Shown here piece after piece: positions 8,561 through 17,142 of a stretch of DNA of 64,000 bases. Positions within the stretch are counted from its first letter, which is position 1, and every line of letters begins with the position of its first letter. Position numbers and translations under genes: made by a program. This DNA is from Nitrosococcus wardiae (GTDB lineage: Bacteria; Pseudomonadota; Gammaproteobacteria; Nitrosococcales; Nitrosococcaceae), in NCBI RefSeq assembly GCF_004421105.1, contig NZ_CP038033.1, positions 3,863,659-3,927,658 on the forward strand. Reading direction: 5' to 3'. Under the pieces are notes generated by a model. That model was not told the DNA's origin and searched no databases. It saw only the letters and a list, made by a program, of their open reading frames with translations.

Positions 8561-9562
8561 CGTCAGTTCGACATAAGCTAGATCCCGATGGGTAAGGATT
8601 GATCGGGGTGAAAGCGAAGGTGAAGAGAGGGTTTTTTGTCCTGATAGGTGTAGGCAATCAGGGCGGCCACTAGATTGACCATAAAATTAGCGATGCTGCG
8701 ATGGCGGGTGTGCTCAATTTGGGAGATATTTTTGAGCTGATCGTTGACCGTTTCAATGAGGGCCCGTTTTCGGGTGAGGATCTTATCAAACAAGGGAAGA
8801 AGTTTGTTTTTCATGTTTTTCTTGAGCTTGGTGATAAGTTGTAAGTCCCGCTCAAACAAGAGGTCGAAGAGGGGCTGAGAAATATACCCCTTATCCCCGA
8901 AGAGCTTTCCAAACATCCCTCGGGTCATCTCGGGAACGGGTTGGCGGTCATCGACATTCGCCGGGGTCAGCTTGAAAGCGAGCAGTTCCCCTTCATCGTT
9001 GATGATCAAATGCAGCTTAAATCCATAAAACCATCCCATGGAATTCTTGCCCCAGTGGGACTTTTTTCTAAAGAGTTGATGGGTAGGAGCCCGTTGGCGA
9101 TGGCAGACGATAATGGGCGTAGAATCAATAAAACCAATACCGCTGACCTGGCCTTTACGGGTGTGCAGATAACTGCACAAGGGAATCAACGCCGAGCTCA
9201 TCAGTTCCACAAAGCGGGGATAACTGACCAGCATAGGAAAGGCTCCCCGCCAGTATTTCGCCACATAGCCGGTGTAATAGTGCTTAAAGGTGCGATAGTT
9301 CGAGCGATGGAAAGCAATGATAATCGTCATCACCTCACTCAGTGACAGGCTTGAGGTTTTTCGCCGCTTTCTCTCGCCTGAGTGTAGAAGCTGCTGATGC
9401 CACTGGGGTTCAAACGCTTGGCAGAAATCATCGACCTCACAAAAAACCCGCTCTAAATCTATCATGACCCTCACCTGCTTCTTTGAATAACCCTCTGAAC
9501 AGGCACATCCTATCTCCTACCCAGGACTATGAAAACAGCCCCCCGCTTATGTCGAACTGACG
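8561..9562 (-). mobile_element. Complete IS982-family element, copy 2
   Basis: 1002 bp bounded by inverted ends CGTCAGTTCGACATAAGC (8561 onward) and its inverse (ending 9562). A 9-bp direct repeat TCTCTACGA flanks it (8552-8560 and 9563-9571), consistent with a target duplication. It carries one transposase gene. The same orientation as copy 1 places about 7.8 kb of accessory DNA between directly repeated copies, so recombination could delete or mobilise that segment. Confidence 0.93.
8578..9474 (-). CDS. IS982-family transposase
   Basis: 298 residues from GTG 9474 (ATG 9465 is an alternative). Motifs: GFIDSTPIIVCH (first catalytic Asp), GWFYGFKLHLIINDEGE, LTPANVDDRQPV, KLFGDKGYIS (second Asp) and a C-terminal ALIETVNDQLKNISQIEHTRHRS segment with the catalytic Glu. 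This is the DDE_Tnp_1 arrangement of IS982. No frame disruption is visible, so the element is potentially active. Confidence 0.92.
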   Translation of the reverse strand: MRVMIDLERVFCEVDDFCQAFEPQWHQQLLHSGERKRRKTSSLSLSEVMTIIIAFHRSNYRTFKHYYTGYVAKYWRGAFPMLVSYPRFVELMSSALIPLCSYLHTRKGQVSGIGFIDSTPIIVCHRQRAPTHQLFRKKSHWGKNSMGWFYGFKLHLIINDEGELLAFKLTPANVDDRQPVPEMTRGMFGKLFGDKGYISQPLFDLLFERDLQLITKLKKNMKNKLLPLFDKILTRKRALIETVNDQLKNISQIEHTRHRSIANFMVNLVAALIAYTYQDKKPSLHLRFHPDQSLPIGI

Positions 9563-9571
9563 TCTCTACGA

Positions 9572-10053
9572 AGCCGCGACGCTCTCAGCACCGGGCAAAT
9601 GAGTACCTGGTGTAGCAAAGCAACCCACCTACCCGACATACCATAGTGGCAGTGCCGAAAAGCAAAATAGTGTAACGGCTCCACCCGCCGTGCTTCTCAA
9701 CAGCAAACGCCCATAAACGAAATAACGAAGGCTTGCTACCACCTCAAGACGAGGTGGTGGCTGTGATTTCTATTGCCTATTCAAAGGCAATCCCCCCAAA
9801 GATGCACTATGACGTGCGTCGAACGGCGCAGCGAAGTCGCATGACTTCATGCTGCCTAAAAGCACAGAAGGTCTCTCGGGTGAAACAGCAAATGCCTCGG
9901 AAGCCTTTCCATTTTTTTACCCTGCAATGCCTGCCTTGCCCTTGATGGGCACTTCTCCAGTGCCTCTCGGGAGGCTCGCGGCATTGTCTCTGTTCCACCG
10001 TGATTTAGCACCTTAGGTGCATCACTTTTTTTATTCAAAAAAGGAAAAAAACC
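9572..10053. other. Intergenic stretch upstream of the csrA homologue
   Basis: About 480 bp following IS982 copy 2. No frame here has start, ribosome binding site and family features. There are several small dyads, for example CTACCACCTCAAGACGAGGTGGTGG near 9738-9762. A purine-rich AAAAGGAAAAAAACC precedes the csrA-like ATG and acts as its ribosome binding site. Confidence 0.5.
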
Positions 10054-10281
10054 ATGTTAGTACTGACCCGCAGATCCCTAGAAAGCATTGTCATTGGCCA
10101 GGATATCCAGCTTACCGTCCTGGAGATCCATGGCGGACAAGTGAGGATAGGGATTAAAGCCCCCAAAACAACTCCGATCGTTCGGGAAGAGGCGAAAAGC
10201 AAACACCCCAAGAATCGATCCCATTCCCCAGTGGCGGGGGCAATCCATTCCCCTCGTCCCCTGAAGAGGTCGAGAGAATGA
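10054..10281 (+). CDS. csrA: CsrA/RsmA-family RNA-binding regulator
   Basis: 75 residues. MLVLTRRSLESIVIG and the following ...VRIGIKAPKTTPIVREE reproduce the CsrA beta-strand core, which binds GGA motifs in mRNA leaders as a dimer. The C-terminal ~25 residues are basic and unlike housekeeping CsrA. Strong AAGGA ribosome binding site. The stop overlaps the start of a small frame at 10278 (ATGA), and this overlaps the DCL-domain gene, so the three form one translationally coupled unit. Its setting between IS982 and a restriction operon points to a mobile-element-borne csrA paralogue rather than the chromosomal master copy. Confidence 0.85.
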   Translation: MLVLTRRSLESIVIGQDIQLTVLEIHGGQVRIGIKAPKTTPIVREEAKSKHPKNRSHSPVAGAIHSPRPLKRSRE

Positions 10282-10406
10282 GAGAGCCTCCATTAATTCT
10301 TGCTTTACACACCGACTCCCCCATTACGGGGGAAGAAGGTGTCGCTCATTACCTATGGTCTAACAACCACGATGAGGTCAATCCACTATGGCACGTCAGC
10401 CACTGA
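10278..10406 (+). CDS. Small hypothetical protein, 42 residues, coupled to csrA
   Basis: ATG 10278 overlaps the csrA TGA (ATGA), and the TGA at 10404 lies 17 bp inside the next gene (ATG 10388). The product (MREPPLILALHTDSP...) has no recognised domain. It could be a real micro-protein or simply a leader that couples translation of the downstream gene. Supported only by the tight overlaps. Confidence 0.4.
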   Translation: MREPPLILALHTDSPITGEEGVAHYLWSNNHDEVNPLWHVSH

Positions 10407-11113
10407 TAATTAATAGTCTCCCATTTCATTCACAACAAGACGCCATCACCTATTTCCGCGCGATGCTGGGAAGGTATCGAGACGGGGAAGAGATCCTCGG
10501 CAAGGATTTTGAAATGTTGCTTGCCCTGCTTGAGCGGCATCCCCGGGCAGTGACAAAAATAGGTGGTGGGGTCAAGCGGCTTTATAAAGATAAAACCACG
10601 AAAACCACCCGCTGCTTTTGGATAGAACGCCAGGATGGCACCGTGACCGATTTCTCCTATCGAGAAGCGATCCGAGCCAAAGAAAAATCCTTATATCAAG
10701 AATTCGCAGAAGCCTGCCGCCAAGCGGTGGATGAGGATTTGCGCCTCATGAAGCAGAACCATTTTGCTATCCATGCCGATGCCGAGGGGAAAGTGAAATG
10801 TGATATCACCGGGGAGCGTATCGCTTTCCATGAAAGTCATCTCGACCATAAAAAGCCTTTGACTTTTCAAACCTTAGTCCAAACGTTTATGGGGGCCCAT
10901 GAGATTGAAATCACACGGGAGATGCTGTCCATGCATCAAGATGGACAGTTTCAAACAGCCTTCGTTGATGTAGACCTCAAGGAGAAATTTAGACACTTTC
11001 ATCACAAGATAGCGGAGCTGAGAATCATTCAGGCCGGATTAAACCTCAGCCTGGGAGGCGCGGAGAGAATCACGCCCTCGCTCTGTCCGGTGGTAATTCC
11101 CACGGGTTTGTGA
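10388..11113 (+). CDS. DCL-family (DUF3223) protein
   Basis: 241 residues. The N-terminal ~90 residues match the DCL/DUF3223 domain: SQQDAITYFRAMLGRYRDGE, FEMLLALLERHP, KIGGGVKRLY, TRCFWIERQDG and DFSYREAI. The C-terminal part has CDITGERI...SHLDHKKPLTFQTL, an HNH-like stretch (C...His-Asp-His) suggesting a nuclease module, although the second Cys pair is not obvious. DCL proteins were first described in plant chloroplast RNA processing; bacterial members are uncharacterised. Co-transcription with csrA is inferred from overlap. Confidence 0.7.
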   Translation: MARQPLIINSLPFHSQQDAITYFRAMLGRYRDGEEILGKDFEMLLALLERHPRAVTKIGGGVKRLYKDKTTKTTRCFWIERQDGTVTDFSYREAIRAKEKSLYQEFAEACRQAVDEDLRLMKQNHFAIHADAEGKVKCDITGERIAFHESHLDHKKPLTFQTLVQTFMGAHEIEITREMLSMHQDGQFQTAFVDVDLKEKFRHFHHKIAELRIIQAGLNLSLGGAERITPSLCPVVIPTGL

Positions 11114-11331
11114 TGAGCTTTATTTTCTGAGTTGTCTGGCAAATCGAAATCCAGGAGGTGCCAGTAAGTAGCCAGCTCTCATAGCGATGGGGACGCCGTC
11201 GCCCGCTTTTGGGCGGCGGCCCAGTTCTTTGCTAGCGTAGTATTTCCGTCCGGTATCTAGTACTCTTAACCCCAATGCTCATGTCCCAATGGTATTTGGT
11301 TCAACTCCTCATGCCGCAGGCGCCAGGAGGG

Positions 11332-14300
11332 TTAGTATTCACGCTGATTTTTCACTAGCTCAAAGATCTCGGGTGTTTTCACTGCATACTCGCCGAGTTC
11401 TTCCCGAATAGCGTTTTCCACTTCCCGCTCCTTGAAGCGGTTGCCCCGCCAGTCGTCCTTCTTAGTGTAGCGCACCGCAGTGTCGATCTTGACCGCCAAT
11501 GCCTCATTGTAGTCAAGATTATCGTAAAGGGCCCGCCTGGCCGGGGTGTTCAGGGAGGTGGGATAGGCGGTAGTCGCGGTAGGCTTTTTCACTTTGCCGG
11601 ACAGTTCCACCAGCTTTTTAAGATATTCCTGGTATGCCAACGCCTGGGCCTTGCGCTCCTGAATCAAGGCATCCAGCAAGTGGGACATTTTCTCGTAATA
11701 TTTGGGATTCACCGGCTGCTCATCGATAATCAACTTGCGCACGTTGTGCTCGATGGTTTCGGCCATGGCCTCGGGGTTGTCGCGAATCCCTTTGGGCAGC
11801 TTATCCAAGGCCCCTAGCCCCTGCTCCACAATCAGCTCCACCAGGCCCAGATCATCGAAAGCGGAAATCACTTCACTGTCCTCGGCCTGGAGATAGGTAT
11901 CCAGCAGATGGCGCATGGCGGGCTCGAATACTTTCATGTCCACGTAGTCGCCGCTGCCAAGCTTCACCTCATGGCGGACTTTCTCGTAGTGGCCCACCTC
12001 TTGCCGAATGGCCTCGATTTCAGTATTGCGGTAACCTGCGTCCGGCATCTCATTGGCCAGATTGGCAAAGGCCCGCACCAGAGCAGATACGGCTTTGTAG
12101 AGGGCGATCCGCTTGGGCTCGTTGTCCTTGAGGGCCGCCTGGTCAAGAGTATCAGCGGCGCAGAAATAATGCAGATAAGCCCCCGTGTCTTTGGGAGGCG
12201 CTACCGGTTCACAAAGGGCCTTAACCGCCTCCCGGGCTTCTTCTAGTCGTTCCCGCCCCTTCTCCAGGCGATTTTCCAGCAGGCCCGCCACATCCGCCCG
12301 GTCATAGCCCTCCAGGGCGCCGCCGGTGTAGTCGCCAATGGCCCCCTCCAGGGACTTGAACAGGTCCTTGTAGTCGATGATATAGCCGTATTCCTTGTCC
12401 TCCCCATCCAGCCGGTTCACCCGGCAGATGGCCTGGAACAGGCCATGGTCCTGCATCTTTTTGTCGATATAAAGATAGGTGGCCGAGGGGGCGTCGAAGC
12501 CGGTCAAGAGCTTGTCCACCACGATAAGGAGCTTCATCTGCCCCGGCGCTTTGACGAATTTTTCCTTGACTGCTGTTTCAAATTCTTCCGTCCGAGTCAT
12601 GGCCTGGTCTTCGGGCTCCTCGAACCAATCGGCCAGCATTTTTCGGTAGATGTCATACTGGCGCAGTTTCTCCGTTAGCCCCTCGCCGCTCTCCTCGCCC
12701 TTGATATCGTTAGGCGAAGGCTTATAGCTGGTGATAATGGCGCATTGTCCCGCCAAGGGAGTCTGGGCGAACAATTCATAGAGCTTGCAGGCCTGGTAAA
12801 TGCTGCTGGAGACTAGCAGGGCATTGCCCCGGCCGCTCATCAACCGGTCCCGGGTCTCCATGTCGAAGAGGATGTCGGCCACAATCTTCTCCAGGCGGGA
12901 CTGGGAGCTGAGCACCTTTTGCAGGGTGCCCCATTTCCGCTTGAGCTGGACCCGGGCCAGATCCGAGAGCCCCCGAGTCTTGGCCTCAAACCACTGGTCC
13001 ACCCGCTGGGGCGAGGTCAAGTTCTGATCGATATCTCGGGCCTCATAGCGTAAGTCCAGCACCACGCCGTCGCGCACCGCCTCGTCAAACTTGTAGGTAT
13101 GGAGGTAAGGGCCGAAGACCTCGATACTTTTTTGCTTATCGGCTTTTAACAAGGGGGTGCCGGTAAAACCGATGAACAGGGCATGGGGCAGCAGGGCCTT
13201 CATGGCCCGATGAAGTTTACCGGACTGGGTGCGATGACACTCGTCCACGAATACGAAGATCTGGCCCTTGGCTTGGAAATCAGAGGGCAAGCTCGCTTTC
13301 AATTCCTCGATAAAGGCCTCGGTGGCCGTCTCTTCACTGGCGCCGAACTTATGGATGAGGGAGCATAGCAACCAGGGCGTGGTGGCATTGAGTTGGGCCA
13401 TCAGATCGGCGCCGCTTTGGGTGCGGTAGATAGCCTCGTTCACTCCCAGGAACACCCCCTCGATCTGCTCATCCAGTTCGGTGCGGTCGGTGATGATGAG
13501 CACCCGGGCATCTGCTATATGCTCCCGTATCCATTTGGTGAGCCACACCATGGTCAGCGATTTGCCGGAGCCTTGGGTATGCCAAATGATCCCCCCCTGC
13601 CGGTTGCGGACACTCTGCTGGGCCGCCTTGACCCCGAAGTACTGATTGTGGCGGCAAGTCTTCTTGACCCCGGCGTCAAAGACCATGAAGTCATGGATGA
13701 GTTCTAGCAAACGGGGCTTGTTGCAAAGTTGAAGCAACGGCCGGTCCAGGGCGTTCTCAATGTCGCTCTCTTCTTTCCAGCTCAGGTAATGTTTTTCCGG
13801 CGTCTCGATGGTGCCGTAGCGCAGCCCCTCAGTCTCATTGCCCGCCATGAGCAGTTGCAGGGTGGTAAAAAAACCGCGAATGAACGCTTTTTTCTGGTTA
13901 TCCAGATTCTGGCGGATGCCCTCGCTCACCGCGACCGTGGAGCGTTTCAGCTCCAGCACCCCCAGGGCAATCCCGTTGACATAGAGCACGATGTCGGGAC
14001 GCTTGGTATGCTCGCCCCGGATAGAGACTTCTTCGGCAATAGCGAAGTGGTTGTGCTCCGGGTGGTTCCAGTCAATGAGCCACACGGTCTGGTGGTGCTC
14101 CCCCACCCCTTCCTTGACCTTCACCCCGTAGCGCAGCAGGTCATACACGGCCCGGTTGGCGTCATAGAGGTGTTTTCCCTCCCCCAAGGCGGTGGCTTTG
14201 CCGAGCTGATGGAGGGCGCGGGTGATAAGGGCGTTGGAGACTCCCCGCTTGGCCAGCCAGGGCCGCAGCAGGCCCTCTTCGATATTGCGATTGCCTTCCC

Positions 14301-14400
14301 GCTCGCTCCAATTGCCGAGAAAATCGTAGCCCAGTTGCTCCCGGAAGAACTGGATGACCCGCGCTTGGGTTTGGCGTTCTTTTTGGCCGACGGTGCTCAT
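11332..14400 (-). CDS. hsdR: Type I restriction endonuclease subunit R
   Basis: About 1022 residues from ATG 14400, chosen because GAGGAG sits directly upstream; a longer frame to 14475 lacks one. Domains: N-terminal PD-(D/E)XK nuclease (Pro-Asp ~135, ELK ~150), then the SF2 translocase with Walker A HTQGSGKS, DEAD-type VFVDECHR, SAT-equivalent GFTGTPL, and motif VI region QAICRVNRLDG, followed by a helical C-terminal domain that docks on HsdM. It translocates DNA toward the complex and cuts at a distance. Last gene of the hsd operon; intact frame. Confidence 0.95.
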   Translation of the reverse strand: MSTVGQKERQTQARVIQFFREQLGYDFLGNWSEREGNRNIEEGLLRPWLAKRGVSNALITRALHQLGKATALGEGKHLYDANRAVYDLLRYGVKVKEGVGEHHQTVWLIDWNHPEHNHFAIAEEVSIRGEHTKRPDIVLYVNGIALGVLELKRSTVAVSEGIRQNLDNQKKAFIRGFFTTLQLLMAGNETEGLRYGTIETPEKHYLSWKEESDIENALDRPLLQLCNKPRLLELIHDFMVFDAGVKKTCRHNQYFGVKAAQQSVRNRQGGIIWHTQGSGKSLTMVWLTKWIREHIADARVLIITDRTELDEQIEGVFLGVNEAIYRTQSGADLMAQLNATTPWLLCSLIHKFGASEETATEAFIEELKASLPSDFQAKGQIFVFVDECHRTQSGKLHRAMKALLPHALFIGFTGTPLLKADKQKSIEVFGPYLHTYKFDEAVRDGVVLDLRYEARDIDQNLTSPQRVDQWFEAKTRGLSDLARVQLKRKWGTLQKVLSSQSRLEKIVADILFDMETRDRLMSGRGNALLVSSSIYQACKLYELFAQTPLAGQCAIITSYKPSPNDIKGEESGEGLTEKLRQYDIYRKMLADWFEEPEDQAMTRTEEFETAVKEKFVKAPGQMKLLIVVDKLLTGFDAPSATYLYIDKKMQDHGLFQAICRVNRLDGEDKEYGYIIDYKDLFKSLEGAIGDYTGGALEGYDRADVAGLLENRLEKGRERLEEAREAVKALCEPVAPPKDTGAYLHYFCAADTLDQAALKDNEPKRIALYKAVSALVRAFANLANEMPDAGYRNTEIEAIRQEVGHYEKVRHEVKLGSGDYVDMKVFEPAMRHLLDTYLQAEDSEVISAFDDLGLVELIVEQGLGALDKLPKGIRDNPEAMAETIEHNVRKLIIDEQPVNPKYYEKMSHLLDALIQERKAQALAYQEYLKKLVELSGKVKKPTATTAYPTSLNTPARRALYDNLDYNEALAVKIDTAVRYTKKDDWRGNRFKEREVENAIREELGEYAVKTPEIFELVKNQREY

Positions 14401-14573
14401 GTCTCCTCGTCTTTTTCTGCTTCTAAGCCTTTCTGTTCCAAGCGGCGGCGCGCCGAGGCGATAATGTGCATCCAAGTCAATTGTCGTACCAGCGATACGA
14501 CAATCTCCTCATCCGGTAACCGCTTGGCAAACGGCCCCCTCTGCCGCAGATTCTTCTCGCTAGAGCCTTCGTC
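14398..14573 (-). pseudogene. DUF1016 (YhcG-like) remnant directly before hsdR
   Basis: A frame opening after TAG 14574 encodes SEKNLRQRGPFAKRLPDEEIVVSLVRQLTW and ends at a TGA overlapping the hsdR ATG. The PDEEIVVSLVRQLTW stretch resembles the N-terminal domain of DUF1016/YhcG nucleases (...QIVVTLSRQLSW). Only about 58 codons remain, with no clear start. It is probably the relic of a former operon gene; a short coupled leader is the alternative. Confidence 0.4.
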
Positions 14574-14711
14574 CTATTTCCTATTGCCGCGCCACAAATA
14601 AACTTGATTTTCTCGCCCTGTGGATGCTATATTTATAAGCAGTCTCATCCACCTGATGTGGAAGGAGCATCCGAAGCCCTTCGGCAGCAATGTCGCGGGG
14701 CTTCAGCCTTT

Positions 14712-15200
14712 CTAAAGCTTCAAGAATTCCTTCCGCTCCTTTTCAAAGCTCCTACGGCGGTGAGGCTTTAGATCGCAATAAGCCGTCTTGAGTAGATAAT
14801 AATCCCGGCGCTTACTCAGAATCACGGCGAAATCCCACAATTCCGCCCAAATTACCACGCGAGTTTCCCGGCCGCGACGATTTTCCCACCAACTGAACCC
14901 CTCCTCTGTGCCATTGGAGGCCTGCTCAATAGCCCAGGCAATCCAGCGAATCCGCGCACAGCGGTTGAAATCCGGTATCCGATCCTCTTCATTTCGGTTT
15001 CCAGGATGAGGGGCTTCGGAAATGACATGCCAAAAGCTATATCCCTTGCCCCGAGTTTCGGGTCGGTATTGCGCTTTAACCCGTACTTCCCTGAAGCGCA
15101 CTTCCGCACGGACAAAACTTGCAAGAAACGCCTCATAGACCGCATCTTCATATGCAGCCCAATCTCCTTGAAACGGCAGTAGCGCCGGCGGGTCAATCAC
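14712..15200 (-). CDS. Hypothetical protein inside the type I R-M operon
   Basis: 162 residues, overlapping the end of the DUF3800 gene by 4 bp (ATGA). Notable stretches: GKGYSFWHVISE, EEDRIPDFNRCARIRWI, WWENRRGRETRVVIW and a C-terminal ILSKRRDYYLLKTAYC followed by basic residues. The final strand pattern (YYLLKTAYC) and the conserved His/Arg positions resemble small RelE/barnase-type RNases, but this is only a visual impression. Tight overlap implies co-translation with the DUF3800 protein. Function unknown. Confidence 0.6.
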   Translation of the reverse strand: MIDPPALLPFQGDWAAYEDAVYEAFLASFVRAEVRFREVRVKAQYRPETRGKGYSFWHVISEAPHPGNRNEEDRIPDFNRCARIRWIAWAIEQASNGTEEGFSWWENRRGRETRVVIWAELWDFAVILSKRRDYYLLKTAYCDLKPHRRRSFEKERKEFLKL

Positions 15201-15904
15201 GCCCTCTCCTGTGGTTGCCAGATGAATAGATTAAATTTCCTAACTGCAGGCGGCGTCGATTTCGTAAGGGTCAGCCCGCTCCTTGTCTGGACATGCGCGA
15301 TAAGCGCCTGTTTGGCTTTACTGCCATCAATACGCCGGAAAAGATGAGATAGCGCGCCCGCGAGAACATCGGCCATCTGGACGAGCACAACATCATGGGA
15401 ATGTACCGCTTCGATGCTCTTGATCCGGCTGTTGTCGAAATCGTAATGGGCATTACACAACACCTCATGCAGCTTGGTGAGCTTTAGCGCGCTGTGTGTG
15501 TCCTTGATGTCGACAAAAATTCGGAATCCGTGCTCGTCATCAATCATCCGTGTCAGCAACAACCACCACATCTTGTAGTAAAAATCATCATGGCTTTGAT
15601 CGAAGCGTGCGTGCTCCAGTGTGTTTTTATCTGGTACCACTACACCGCGGAAGCCAAGCCTCGACTCATCGAAGAAAAGCTCAATGAGCTTACGATAAAA
15701 TGCCAAATTGGACGGCGATATTTGCGCCCACTTAATCTCTCGGCTTGTTGGAATGCCATAGGCTTTTTTAAGTGACTTGATGGCCCGCTCCACCCGCTTG
15801 CGAACATCCGCCGGACAAGACACCGCACCTAGCGCCATGGCATTCTGCCTATCCTTTTCTAAATGGCAGGATTCATCGCAATAGAGGTGAATCAGTCCAT
15901 TCAT
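15197..15904 (-). CDS. DUF3800 domain protein inside the type I R-M operon
   Basis: 235 residues. HLYCDESCH at the N-terminus and LVQMADVLAGALSHLF near the C-terminus are the two acidic signatures of DUF3800, thought to be an RNase-H-like fold with Asp/Glu catalytic residues. It overlaps hsdS by 4 bp upstream and the 162-residue gene by 4 bp downstream. DUF3800 proteins recur in defence islands, with no settled biochemical role. Its placement between hsdS and hsdR suggests an accessory effector or guard. Confidence 0.85.
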   Translation of the reverse strand: MNGLIHLYCDESCHLEKDRQNAMALGAVSCPADVRKRVERAIKSLKKAYGIPTSREIKWAQISPSNLAFYRKLIELFFDESRLGFRGVVVPDKNTLEHARFDQSHDDFYYKMWWLLLTRMIDDEHGFRIFVDIKDTHSALKLTKLHEVLCNAHYDFDNSRIKSIEAVHSHDVVLVQMADVLAGALSHLFRRIDGSKAKQALIAHVQTRSGLTLTKSTPPAVRKFNLFIWQPQERA

Positions 15905-17142
15905 ACCAGTCGTATCCTGCCAGTGAGGAGTTCCTGCATCATGCCCTGTTTGATAGCCTGGGTTTTGTCTCGGCGGGCTTCTAGGGCGGTGATTTCAGCA
16001 TCCATGTCGGAGAGAATGGTGGCAATGGCGGTTTGTTCGGCTTTTCTCGAAGGCAAAGAGATATTCATTTCCATGAGAGTACCCATTACGATGTATGGTG
16101 TATTACCTGCGTTTACCTCCGTTCGAATTCGATCTTGAAGCTTACGTTCCATAAATAACTTCAGAAAGTGAATATTGCAGTTGAACCCACTTAGAACATA
16201 GGTTCGCTGATAAGCATTGAATTTTCCTTTATAGTAATGAATGTAACCTACATTGGCTCCATTTCCGGAAACCAAAAGCGCCTCTGTATCAAAATCGTAT
16301 TTATCGATCCAGTAGTGTTCCCTGGCACAGGTAAAAAATGGGTACTCACCACCTTCCACCATCGCGTTTGCATCGAGTTTCCCTGTAGTGATCCTCTCGC
16401 ATAAATTTCCCAATTGCCTCACCTCCCACTCTCCCTCAAACCCCGGCAGTCGCTGCTTGCCAGTGAGGAGTTGCTGCATAGCGGCGGTTTTGATGGCGCG
16501 CTTTTTGGCGATGAGTTTGTCCAGCGCGGCGATTAGGGCATCTACGTCCGACAGGGCGGTGGCAATGACGGTTTGTTCTTCAAGTGTTGACGGTACAGGT
16601 ATCTCCAATGCCCTCACATCACTGCCATTGATTGCCGGGTAATTCGAACCTGTAAGCAAAGCATCTATCTGCTTTGGTACACTGCCGTCAAATAGATGGA
16701 AGAAGACAAAACGGGGTAACGATTTTCCTTCATGGCACCGAACAACTGAAAAGCCAGTAGAACAAATCCAGTTAGATTCATCGCGATCAAATAGAAAATG
16801 CGATTTGAGATTGGGACGTACCGTCGAAACTAAAATATCTCCTTTTCTCAGTTTTCTTCTTGCTCTTGATGGGGCATCGCGGAATTTGATTTCGGAGAAG
16901 CCCGCTAAGGTACCCTCGTTAACATCCTCAAGAGAGACATACTTAAACTCATAGCTAGGATCTGTATTGCTCGGTAGATTATCAGGATCAATATCAGCTA
17001 GCTCATCAAGCCGATTCACCTCCCAATCCTTCGGAATTACTCCAATCTCAGTCTGCTTATATCCCCAAAGCAAATCATGCTTTGCCGTAAATCCGGAATA
17101 GCTTACAGCCGCTTCCTCAACCGCCACCCCCTCCTTACTCAT
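15901..17142 (-). CDS. hsdS: Type I restriction specificity subunit S
   Basis: 413 residues with the usual two-half organisation: target recognition domain 1 (GVIPKDWEVNRLDEL...), central conserved helices (ATALSDVDALIAALDKLIAKKRAIK...LLTGKQRLPGF), domain 2 (GEWEVRQLGNLC...) and C-terminal helices (ATILSDMDAEITALEARRDKTQAIK...LLTGRIRLV). The paired helical repeats set the spacing of the bipartite DNA target. It overlaps the hsdM stop by 4 bp. The N-terminal ~20 residues before the first domain are variable. Confidence 0.95.
   Translation of the reverse strand: MSKEGVAVEEAAVSYSGFTAKHDLLWGYKQTEIGVIPKDWEVNRLDELADIDPDNLPSNTDPSYEFKYVSLEDVNEGTLAGFSEIKFRDAPSRARRKLRKGDILVSTVRPNLKSHFLFDRDESNWICSTGFSVVRCHEGKSLPRFVFFHLFDGSVPKQIDALLTGSNYPAINGSDVRALEIPVPSTLEEQTVIATALSDVDALIAALDKLIAKKRAIKTAAMQQLLTGKQRLPGFEGEWEVRQLGNLCERITTGKLDANAMVEGGEYPFFTCAREHYWIDKYDFDTEALLVSGNGANVGYIHYYKGKFNAYQRTYVLSGFNCNIHFLKLFMERKLQDRIRTEVNAGNTPYIVMGTLMEMNISLPSRKAEQTAIATILSDMDAEITALEARRDKTQAIKQGMMQELLTGRIRLV

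Noticed and set aside
13729-14601. 290-codon + strand frame opposite hsdR
   Set aside because: Antisense shadow of a strongly supported hsdR gene with high GC third positions.
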